A stretch of DNA of 5,887 nucleotides. Origin: an uncultured Clostridia bacterium (GTDB lineage Bacteria; Bacillota; Clostridia; Christensenellales; Borkfalkiaceae). Below the pieces are notes generated by a model, which saw only the letters and a list, made by a program, of their open reading frames with translations, did not search any database and was not told where the DNA came from. Below are positions 1-5,054 of the stretch, one piece after another. Location: NCBI GenBank assembly GCA_946627905.1, contig CAMOVY010000070.1, forward strand, positions 1-5,887, given 5' to 3'. The position numbers were made by a program, and so were the translations under genes. Position 1 is the first letter of the stretch; each line of letters opens with the position of its first letter.

Positions 1-661
1 AATCGTCGACGACGATAAAAATACGCGGTTTCTACTCAAAGAAGTGTTTGAAACCGAACACTACACGGTAAAAACCGCCGCCGACGGCAAACAAGCGCTG
101 GCGCTTTTAGATAACGAGAAATTCGACTTGGCGATTGTCGACGTAATGATGCCGAATATCGACGGGTACGACTTTACAAAGCAGTTGCGTTCTTTCGACA
201 AAGACCTGCCCGTTTTAATGCTTTCCGCCAAGCAACTTGCGGAAGACAGAAAAAAGGGGTTTATTTCGGGAATAGACGACTATATGACAAAACCCGTCGA
301 CACCGAAGAGTTGATTTTGCACGTAAAAGCGCTGCTGCGCCGTTCAAAAATAATGAGCGAACGCAAAATAGTTATAGGCGACGTGGTATTAAACTACGAT
401 TCCTTTACCGTATCGAAAAACGACGAAACGCAGGAACTGCCGCAAAAAGAATTTCTGCTATTATATAAACTTCTGTCCTTCCCCGACAAGATTTTTACCA
501 AAATTCAACTTATGGACGATATCTGGGGCTACGATTCGGATTCGGGCGAAGAAACGCTTACCGTGCATATAGCGCGGCTACGCAAGCGCTTCGAAGGATG
601 GGAAGAATTTGAAATAAAGTCCATCAGGGGGCTTGGATACAAGGCGGTAAAAAAGGTATGA
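1..661 (+). CDS. OmpR-family response regulator, HssR-like (5' end outside window)
   Basis: DNA-binding response regulator that receives phosphate from the kinase encoded just downstream and controls transcription in the cytoplasm. The reading frame is open from base 2 and begins IVDDDK, the acidic pocket at the first beta strand of a receiver domain, so only a few N-terminal residues are missing. The GTG at 44 is internal and is not the start. The phosphoacceptor Asp (codon 140-142) lies in the motif DVMMPNIDGYDF. The switch Ser is in MLSAK, and the conserved Lys (codon 290-292) is in MTKPVD. A winged-helix output domain fills the C-terminal half and ends in a typical RGLGYK wing. From memory, stretches such as FISGIDDYMTKP, IFTKIQLMDDIWGYD and VHIARLRKRF resemble HssR, the haem-responsive regulator. 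No hrtAB-type transporter is visible, so haem as the signal is not supported. The stop overlaps the kinase start (ATGA), so the two are translated together. Confidence 0.95.
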   Translation, partial: IVDDDKNTRFLLKEVFETEHYTVKTAADGKQALALLDNEKFDLAIVDVMMPNIDGYDFTKQLRSFDKDLPVLMLSAKQLAEDRKKGFISGIDDYMTKPVDTEELILHVKALLRRSKIMSERKIVIGDVVLNYDSFTVSKNDETQELPQKEFLLLYKLLSFPDKIFTKIQLMDDIWGYDSDSGEETLTVHIARLRKRFEGWEEFEIKSIRGLGYKAVKKV

Positions 662-1722
662 AAAACCGTATAACAAAAAAAACACGCGGCACAGACCTTA
701 CGCAAAGGTTAAGACACATATTTATAGTAAGTTTGATATCCATACTTTTACTTATTACTATATTAACGTTAGTTTTTTTATACTTATTTTTAGATTACGG
801 CATTATTTCCTACGACGATATTATAAACGACGGGTTTTGGATAATAGCGCTGTTTATTTTTACGGGCGTGCTTGTCGGCACAATCATAACGGCGGGCATA
901 AGCAGGCTGGTCTTAAAACCTTCGTGGGAACTTCTTTCGGGGGTAAGAAAACTTGCGGGCGGCGACTTTTCCGTTCGGCTTGACCGCGGCGGAACTTACG
1001 AAATGAAAGAACTTGCGGACAATTTTAACGCCTTAGCAAAAGAACTTGAAAACACAAAAATACTGCGTTCGGATTTTATCAACAACTTTTCGCACGAATT
1101 CAAAACCCCGATAGTGTCCGTCAAAGGGCTTGTGGAACTGCTTAAAAAAGGCAACCTGCCGCAGGAAAAACGCGCCGAGTATCTTAAAATAATCGAAGAA
1201 GAACTTGACCGCGTTTCCGATATGGCGACGAACATATTAAACCTTTCAAAGATAGAAAACCAAAATATACTTACCGAAACGACTGATTTTAACGTTTCCG
1301 AACAAATCCGCACCTGCATACTGCTTTTAGAAAAAAAGTGGGAGAAAAAGAATATATCTTTTCAGTTGGATTTTGACGAATTCACCTATCGCGGCAACGA
1401 AGATATGTTAAAACAAGTCTGGATAAATCTTTTAGACAACGCAATCAAATTCGCTTATCCCGGCAGCGAAATAACCGTTGAAATCGAAAATTCCGACGAA
1501 TTTTTGACGGTCAAAACATCTAATCGCGGCGAAACAATTCCCGAAGAAGAGTTTAAAAACATTTTCAACAAATTCTATCAGAAAGACAAAGCGGCTATGT
1601 CCGAAGGCAACGGCATAGGTTTATCAATCGTCTCGCACATAGTAAACCTGCACCAAGGCACGGTGGGCGTTGAAAGCGCGAACAGCCTTACGACCTTTAC
1701 GGTAAGCCTGAAACATATTTAA
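658..1722 (+). CDS. Membrane sensor histidine kinase with minimal extracellular loop
   Basis: Sensor kinase of 354 residues that autophosphorylates on His and passes the phosphate to the regulator upstream. A basic N-terminus precedes two membrane helices at about residues 20-46 and 60-86. Only about 13 residues (GIISYDDIINDGF region) lie between them. A HAMP linker follows (about 83-135), then a HisKA domain with the H-box FSHEFKTP (His146) and an HATPase_c domain. The ATPase domain has an N-box INLLDNAIKFA (256-266, Asn257 and Asn261), an F-box IFNKFYQ (302-308) and a G2 box EGNGIGL (316-322). The G1 box reads NRGETI where DxGxG is usual, a variant seen in some active kinases. The tiny loop argues against a classical extracellular sensor such as that of HssS and suggests sensing within the membrane or through a partner protein. 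The ATG overlaps the regulator stop and the terminator at 1736-1772 ends the operon. Confidence 0.95.
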   Translation: MKNRITKKTRGTDLTQRLRHIFIVSLISILLLITILTLVFLYLFLDYGIISYDDIINDGFWIIALFIFTGVLVGTIITAGISRLVLKPSWELLSGVRKLAGGDFSVRLDRGGTYEMKELADNFNALAKELENTKILRSDFINNFSHEFKTPIVSVKGLVELLKKGNLPQEKRAEYLKIIEEELDRVSDMATNILNLSKIENQNILTETTDFNVSEQIRTCILLLEKKWEKKNISFQLDFDEFTYRGNEDMLKQVWINLLDNAIKFAYPGSEITVEIENSDEFLTVKTSNRGETIPEEEFKNIFNKFYQKDKAAMSEGNGIGLSIVSHIVNLHQGTVGVESANSLTTFTVSLKHI

Positions 1723-1735
1723 CAGTATATTGCAT

Positions 1736-1772
1736 TATAAAAGGCGTAGCAAATTTTGCTACGCCTTTTATA
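1736..1772. terminator. Bidirectional intrinsic terminator between convergent operons
   Basis: A perfect 18-base inverted repeat (arms 1736-1753 and 1755-1772) has the GC-rich core GGCGTAGC/GCTACGCC and A/T-rich ends. In RNA the loop would be about seven bases (AAATTTT). On the plus strand the arm ends in CCTTTTATACTTTTT, and on the minus strand in CCTTTTATAATG, so it can stop transcripts from both sides. It lies 14 bases after the kinase stop and 36 bases after the end of the convergent DUF1292 gene. Confidence 0.9.
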
Positions 1773-1807
1773 CTTTTTCCCGTACAGGAAACGCGAAATT
1801 TTCAGTT

Positions 1808-2200
1808 TTAATTTTCGTCGGGTTCTAAACTTTCCGCCTCTTCGGCTAGTTCGTCTTCTTCAAGTACCCTGCAAAACTCTTCAAACACTTCGTTCAAAAG
1901 CCCTTCGTCTTCGATAGGTAATAAATCCGCCGTCTCTTCGTCGTCGCCCGAGAGTTCGAATATTATTAAATCGTCGTCGTCAATACCGTCGATTGTTTCC
2001 GCAGGTTCGAACGCCGAGTAGTTTTTGCCCTTATACTCTATCGTTCCGACAAAATAAAATTTGAGTTTTCTTCCGTCGTCGGCGGTGAGTTCTACGATAT
2101 CGTCATTACAATCGTCGCAGCCGCAGTCGCAATGTTCGCCGTGCGTGTGTTCGTGTTCGCACCCGCAATCGCAAGCGTGCTTTTTGTTTTCTTTATCCAT
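1808..2200 (-). CDS. DUF1292 family protein with Cys/His-rich N-terminal tail
   Basis: Acidic cytoplasmic protein of 130 residues. Residues about 34-112 match the DUF1292 (YrzB) pattern: IVELTADDGRKLKFYFVGTI, then YKGKNYSAFEPAE, an Asp-rich patch, and LLPIEDEGLLNEVFEEF. The molecular role of the family is not established; it is known mainly as a neighbour of ruvX in Firmicutes, as here. The first 31 residues are different in kind. They contain seven Cys (10, 12, 14, 24, 26, 28, 31) and five His (8, 16, 18, 20, 23), with the pentapeptide CDCGC occurring twice around a His/Glu-rich spacer. This looks like a metal-binding tail, but that is inference. The last 20 residues are mostly Glu, Asp and Leu. 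A strong AAGGAGA site eight bases before the ATG overlaps the end of ruvX, whose stop is one base away, so the two genes are cotranscribed and probably translationally coupled. Confidence 0.88.
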   Translation of the reverse strand: MDKENKKHACDCGCEHEHTHGEHCDCGCDDCNDDIVELTADDGRKLKFYFVGTIEYKGKNYSAFEPAETIDGIDDDDLIIFELSGDDEETADLLPIEDEGLLNEVFEEFCRVLEEDELAEEAESLEPDEN

Positions 2201-2201
2201 T

Positions 2202-2627
2202 TTATTTCTCCTTATGCTTTTTATCGTTTAAAAATCCCTGTAAGATATTCGCCGCGGCAAGGCTGTCTATAACCGCTTTCCGTTCTTCGCGGGTTTTGCC
2301 TTGCGAAATAAGCGTTTCTTCCGCTTCCACAGTCGTACACCTTTCGTCCACAGCGTAAACTTTTAATCCCGTCGCCTCTTTAAGTTTTTCTATAAAGAAT
2401 TTCGCTTTTTCGGTCTGAACGGACGGCGTGCCGTCAAAATTCACGGGAAGCCCGCAGACAATTACCGTCGCGCACTTTTCCTTTGCCAAATCCGCCATAT
2501 ACGCAAGGTCTGTCTTTAAATTCTTGCGCGAATAGGTGTTTACGGGCAAAGCATAACTGTTGAACGGGTCGGATACGGCTATACCTATTCTTTTATCGCC
2601 GATATCCAGACACAGAAATCTATCCAC
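2202..2627 (-). CDS. ruvX: RuvX/YqgF family putative Holliday junction resolvase-like nuclease
   Basis: RNase H-fold protein of the RuvX/YqgF/YrrK family, linked in other bacteria to Holliday junction resolution and to maturation of the 16S rRNA 5' end. From GTG 2627 it has 141 residues, close to the usual 138-145. Visible motifs are LCLDIGDKRIGIAVSDP (about 5-21, first acidic residue Asp8), VIVCGLPVNFDGT (55-67), VDERCTTVEAE (93-103, Asp94 and Glu95), and KAVIDSLAAANILQGFL (117-133, Asp121). The frame is open further up to a TTG at 2663, which would add twelve residues (MRKRGVCVKILY). I prefer GTG 2627 because it gives the family-typical N-terminus M-x-R-x-L-x-L-D, because no ribosome binding site precedes the TTG, and because a good promoter sits inside the extra codons. 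Neither start has a well-placed Shine-Dalgarno sequence. The usual ireB (DUF965) gene upstream is absent here; a terminator lies there instead. Confidence 0.92.
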   Translation of the reverse strand: MDRFLCLDIGDKRIGIAVSDPFNSYALPVNTYSRKNLKTDLAYMADLAKEKCATVIVCGLPVNFDGTPSVQTEKAKFFIEKLKEATGLKVYAVDERCTTVEAEETLISQGKTREERKAVIDSLAAANILQGFLNDKKHKEK

Positions 2628-2634
2628 GTAGAGT

Positions 2635-2663
2635 ATTTTAACACAAACCCCGCGTTTTCGCAA
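2635..2663 (-). promoter_or_regulatory. Sigma-A-type promoter for ruvX-DUF1292
   Basis: Reading the minus strand, TTGCGA (2663-2658) is followed after exactly 17 bases by TAAAAT (2640-2635), with TGT in front forming an extended -10. Transcription should begin near 2629-2627, at or within about two bases of the GTG chosen as the ruvX start. The element lies just downstream of the terminator at 2678-2704, so the pair would be transcribed independently of the isc unit. It is a sequence match only. Confidence 0.6.
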
Positions 2664-2664
2664 C

Positions 2665-2704
2665 GGATTAAAAGCAAAAGGCGGAAAATTTACTTTTCCG
2701 CCTT
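2665..2704 (-). terminator. Intrinsic terminator after the isc operon small protein gene
   Basis: An 11-bp perfect stem AAGGCGGAAAA / TTTTCCGCCTT (2678-2688 and 2694-2704) has a five-base loop. On the minus strand it runs into TTTTGCTTTTAAT (to about 2667). It begins 14 bases after the stop of the 54-residue gene and separates it from ruvX. Confidence 0.85.
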
Positions 2705-2718
2705 ATATTAAGCGCTGA

Positions 2719-2883
2719 TTATTTACCGCTCTTTTTGCTTTTCTTTTTGGTAAGCGTTTCGGCTTTTTCCACAACCTGTTCCTGCCCCGACTTAACTAAC
2801 TGTCTTGCCTTTACGGAATTAGTCGCAACGATTGCGCCGCCGAGCATACCGAGCATTACGCCCCAAACGAATTTATCACTCAT
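2719..2883 (-). CDS. Small membrane-anchored protein, 54 residues, YtxH-like architecture
   Basis: Short ORF of 54 codons supported by a very strong ribosome binding site (AGGGGGAAGT directly before the ATG) and by a terminator just after its stop. The protein starts MSDKFVWGVMLGMLGGAIVA. A glycine-rich hydrophobic helix spans about residues 6-21. It is followed by a likely amphipathic helix (SVKARQLVKSGQEQVVEKAE, 23-42) and a lysine-rich tail (TKKKSKKSGK). This resembles small YtxH-type proteins with one N-terminal membrane or hairpin helix and a charged cytoplasmic tail. I do not recognise a specific family and assign no function. It begins 49 bases after the scaffold gene with no terminator between, so it is probably the last gene of the isc operon. 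A lone TATACT hexamer (2909-2904) upstream has no convincing -35 partner. Confidence 0.8.
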   Translation of the reverse strand: MSDKFVWGVMLGMLGGAIVATNSVKARQLVKSGQEQVVEKAETLTKKKSKKSGK

Positions 2884-2932
2884 ACTTCCCCCTTTTACGG
2901 GTTAGTATACGCAAATATTGTCGGATTATGCT

Positions 2933-3307
2933 TTACTTTGCCGCCTGTTTTGCGCGGTAATCTTCGATTGCCTTTTTGATTGCCTCTTCGGCTAAAACCG
3001 AACAGTGGATTTTTTGCGCAGGAAGTCCGCCGAGTTTTTCGATAACGACTTTATTAGTGAGTTTTAACGCTTCGTCAACCGTCATACCTTTTACCATTTC
3101 GGTCGCCGTCGAACTCGTGGCGATTGCCGCCGCGCAACCGAACGTCTTGAATTTGGCGTCAACTATCACGTCGTTTTCTATCCTTAACGAAATCTGCATT
3201 ATATCGCCGCAAACTTCGTTGCCGACCGTGCCTATGCCGTCGGGGTTTTCTATTTCGCCCACGTTTTTGGGGTTTTTAAATACTTCCATTACCTTTTCGT
3301 TATACAT
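2933..3307 (-). CDS. iscU: U-type iron-sulfur cluster scaffold protein (IscU/NifU N-terminal type)
   Basis: Scaffold of 124 residues on which [2Fe-2S] and [4Fe-4S] clusters are assembled from iron and from sulfur delivered by the adjacent desulfurase, before transfer to apoproteins in the cytoplasm. All three cluster cysteines are present: EVCGD (Cys33, with Asp35), FGCAAAI (Cys58) and HCSVLAEEAI (Cys102, preceded by His101). The Asp two residues after the first Cys is the residue that modulates cluster stability in IscU. The start is the ATG at 3307, giving MYNEKVMEVFKNPKNVG, the family's usual N-terminus. A GGAGA site precedes it at proper spacing. The frame extends upstream to 3349, but that stretch lies inside the desulfurase gene and adds only basic residues unlike the family. 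Its first eight bases overlap the end of the desulfurase gene. It has no C-terminal NifU or ferredoxin-like domain. The clostridial form is often labelled nifU. Confidence 0.96.
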   Translation of the reverse strand: MYNEKVMEVFKNPKNVGEIENPDGIGTVGNEVCGDIMQISLRIENDVIVDAKFKTFGCAAAIATSSTATEMVKGMTVDEALKLTNKVVIEKLGGLPAQKIHCSVLAEEAIKKAIEDYRAKQAAK

Positions 3308-4484
3308 TTTTGATTTCTCCTTCCGTTTTGAAAAGCGGCGACATCTCACGAAGTCTGTTTACCGCCTGCTTTAATACTTCCACCGCGTAGTCCACTTCTT
3401 CCACCGTGTTATGTTTGCCGAACGAAAACCTGATAGAGCCGTGCGCCAGCCCTTCGGGAAGCCCAAGCGCAAGCAAAACGTGCGACGGTTCAAGCGAACC
3501 CGAAGAACACGCAGAACCCGACGACACCGCTATTCCCGCAAGGTCAAGCGAGAACAGTATGGATTCCCCTTCTATAAACCTGAACGAAAAATCCGCGTTT
3601 GCGGGGAGTCTGTCCTTTTTATACGGTCCGTTGAGTTTTACGAACGGCACTTCCGCCATTACCCTGTCTATAAACCTGTCGCGCAGCATACTTACGTACT
3701 CGAAATTCTTTTCCCTGTCGCGCTCGGCAATTCTGAACGCTTCCGCAAACCCGACTACGCCCGCAACATTGGTCGTGCCGCCACGCTTCATCCGTTCCTG
3801 ATGCCCGCCCGTTATAATGCTGTCAATCTTAAGCCCGTTTCTGATATACAACGCGCCCACGCCTTTAGGACCGTAGATTTTATGCGAACTCATACTCATC
3901 ATATCTACGCCCAAGTCTTTAACGTCTATTTTAAGAACGCCCGCCGCCTGCACCGCGTCGGTAAAACAGATTGCGCCGCTTGCGTGCGCGATTTTTGCGA
4001 TTTCTTTTATCGGTTCTATCGTGCCGACTTCGTTGTTCGCCATCATACAACCGATAAAGGTAGTATCGGGGCGGATTATGGATTTTAAATTCTCTAAATC
4101 CACAAACCCGTCGGCGTCCACTTTCATAAAATCTACGGTAAAGCCTTCTTTTTCAAGCGCTTTAGCCGTCGAAAGCATCGCCGCGTGTTCTATGGGGCTT
4201 ATAATAAGATGTTTGCCTTTTTCGGCGTAAGCGTGCGCCAGACCGCGCAGCGCCCAGTTATCGCTTTCCGTGCCGCCCGAAGTAAAATACAGTTCGTTGG
4301 GGCGGCAGTTTATAAAGCCCGCAATAGCGTCCCTTGCTTCGTCCACCGCCTTAACCGCTTCACGCCCGAAAGCGTGCTGGCTGTTAGCGTTGCCGAAAAT
4401 TTGCGTAAAATACGGTTTCATTTTATTGAACGCTTCTTCGCAAAGCGGCGTTGTCGCCGCGTGGTCGAAATAAATATTACGCAT
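3300..4484 (-). CDS. iscS: Cysteine desulfurase, NifS/IscS family
   Basis: PLP enzyme of 394 residues that converts L-cysteine to alanine and passes persulfide sulfur to the scaffold encoded next. The N-terminus IYFDHAATTPL is typical. Visible active-site residues are His100 (PIEHAAM), Asp176 and Gln179 (FTDAVQAAG), and the PLP Lys202 in SSHKIYGPKGVGALY. The catalytic Cys326 is in SSGSACSSGSLEPSHVL and an Arg in GSIRFSFG (Arg352) closes the site. The catalytic loop lacks an insertion or deletion and fits group I (IscS/NifS) rather than SufS. Length is normal for clostridial NifS (about 390-400). An AGGAGA site precedes the ATG. The start overlaps the regulator stop by eight bases (ATGCGTAA) and its stop overlaps the iscU start in the same way (ATGTATAA). 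It could equally be labelled nifS; nothing here points to nitrogen fixation. Confidence 0.97.
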   Translation of the reverse strand: MRNIYFDHAATTPLCEEAFNKMKPYFTQIFGNANSQHAFGREAVKAVDEARDAIAGFINCRPNELYFTSGGTESDNWALRGLAHAYAEKGKHLIISPIEHAAMLSTAKALEKEGFTVDFMKVDADGFVDLENLKSIIRPDTTFIGCMMANNEVGTIEPIKEIAKIAHASGAICFTDAVQAAGVLKIDVKDLGVDMMSMSSHKIYGPKGVGALYIRNGLKIDSIITGGHQERMKRGGTTNVAGVVGFAEAFRIAERDREKNFEYVSMLRDRFIDRVMAEVPFVKLNGPYKKDRLPANADFSFRFIEGESILFSLDLAGIAVSSGSACSSGSLEPSHVLLALGLPEGLAHGSIRFSFGKHNTVEEVDYAVEVLKQAVNRLREMSPLFKTEGEIKNV

Positions 4485-4890
4485 TTTTATCTCCTTTTAT
4501 ATCGCCGTCAAGCATTTGTTTTAAAGTCATACCGTCAAGCACTTCGTTTATTCCGTCGTAAAGTCTTTTCCATACCGCTTGCGAAGGGCAACGGCACGCG
4601 CCGCCCTTTGCTACGCACCCGATTATCTGCATATCGTCTTCTAAAGCGCGGACGATTTCGCCTATTTTAATTTCTTCGGGCGCTTTAGCAAGATAATATC
4701 CACCGCTTGCGCCGCGGTTGGCGGTTATAATCCCGCGCGCGGACAGCATACGCATTATCTTTTCGAGATATTTACCCGAAACGGAAATGCGGCTCTCTAA
4801 AGCGCTTGCGGAAACGGTACTATCGGGGTAGTTTTCCGCCAGAATATGGCACGCCATAAGCCCGTAGTGCGTTTTGGAAGACAGTTTCAT
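4477..4890 (-). CDS. iscR: Rrf2-family transcriptional regulator, IscR-like
   Basis: Winged-helix repressor of 137 residues, first gene of the isc operon and its probable autoregulator. The Rrf2 pattern is clear: MKLSSKTHYGLMACHILAE at the start, then the helix-turn-helix ALESRISVSGKYLEKIM (about 30-46), the wing motif NRGASGGYYLAK (58-69), and IKIGEIVRALED (74-85). Three cysteines follow at 92, 99 and 101 (GCVAKGGACRCPSQAVW). They sit where IscR holds its [2Fe-2S] cluster, which makes IscR more likely than cysteine-responsive CymR, but the last two are closer together than in E. coli IscR. The start at ATG 4890 has an AAGGA site eight bases upstream. A longer frame to 4941 would translate through the operator and is rejected. 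The dyad at 4918-4944 upstream fits feedback control by cluster supply. Confidence 0.93.
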   Translation of the reverse strand: MKLSSKTHYGLMACHILAENYPDSTVSASALESRISVSGKYLEKIMRMLSARGIITANRGASGGYYLAKAPEEIKIGEIVRALEDDMQIIGCVAKGGACRCPSQAVWKRLYDGINEVLDGMTLKQMLDGDIKGDKNA

Positions 4891-4917
4891 TTTACCCGTC
4901 CTTGACTTTTTTAACCA

Positions 4918-4944
4918 TAATTGCAACCAAATCGGTTGCAATTA
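4918..4944. promoter_or_regulatory. Perfect inverted-repeat operator, probable IscR/Rrf2 binding site
   Basis: Two 11-base arms, TAATTGCAACC (4918-4928) and GGTTGCAATTA (4934-4944), match perfectly around the five-base centre AAATC. The dyad begins two bases after the -10 box of the isc promoter and covers the expected transcription start, so a bound dimer would block initiation. It is not followed by a T-run, which argues against a terminator. Assignment to the adjacent regulator is inferred from position and from the dyad size normal for this family. Confidence 0.75.
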
Positions 4945-4946
4945 AA

Positions 4947-4975
4947 ATTATATTACTATTTTTCCTTTCCGTCAA
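4947..4975 (-). promoter_or_regulatory. Sigma-A-type promoter of the isc operon
   Basis: On the minus strand, TTGACG (4975-4970, five of six consensus bases) is separated by exactly 17 bases from a perfect TATAAT (4952-4947). Transcription should start near 4940, inside the operator dyad, leaving a leader of about 50 bases before the regulator ATG. The near-consensus boxes imply high activity unless repressed. Confidence 0.88.
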
Positions 4976-5007
4976 GCAAAAAACGCCATTAAAAAACAAA
5001 ATTTTAA

Positions 5008-5031
5008 TAGCCCCGAAAACTTTCGGGGCTA
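5008..5031 (-). terminator. Intrinsic terminator after the oxoamine synthase gene
   Basis: An 11-base inverted repeat (TAGCCCCGAAA at 5008-5018, TTTCGGGGCTA at 5021-5031) forms a hairpin with a GC-rich CCCCG/CGGGG core. In the minus direction it is followed by a T-rich stretch ending in TTTTGTTTTTT (to about 4991). It lies 24 bases after the stop of the gene at 5055 and insulates the isc promoter from read-through. Confidence 0.88.
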
Positions 5032-5054
5032 CGTAAATTAAATCATATATAAAC

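Noticed and set aside
44..46. GTG as the start of the response regulator
   Set aside because: The same frame is open to the window edge and encodes IVDDDKNTRFLLKEV upstream, the essential start of a receiver domain, so this codon is internal.
996..1319. Minus-strand open frame inside the histidine kinase gene
   Set aside because: It is serine-rich shadow coding opposite conserved HisKA codons, with no recognisable domain.
2904..2909. TATACT hexamer as a separate promoter for the 54-residue gene
   Set aside because: The sequences 16-18 bases upstream (GCATAA region) bear no resemblance to TTGACA and there is no exact TGn extension, so read-through from the isc operon is more likely.
3308..3349. 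Fourteen-residue N-terminal extension of the scaffold protein
   Set aside because: It lies wholly within the desulfurase gene, has no family similarity, and ATG 3307 has a good GGAGA site and the standard MYNEKV start.
3406..4088. Long plus-strand open frames opposite the cysteine desulfurase gene (also 4185-4670 and 2976-3374)
   Set aside because: They are antisense to well-supported iscS, iscR and iscU genes, and their translations are Arg/Ser/Phe-rich with no family features or ribosome binding sites.
4891..4941. Seventeen-residue N-terminal extension of the Rrf2 regulator from TTG 4941
   Set aside because: It would be translated from the operator dyad at the predicted transcription start, has no ribosome binding site, and the family begins at MKLSSKTHYG.
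4918..4944. Inverted repeat read as a terminator or attenuator
   Set aside because: No T-run follows on either strand and it overlaps the start site of a strong promoter, which fits an operator better.
4891..4946. Riboswitch or T-box leader before the isc operon
   Set aside because: The leader is only about 50 bases, is mostly operator, and has no specifier loop or anti-terminator structure.
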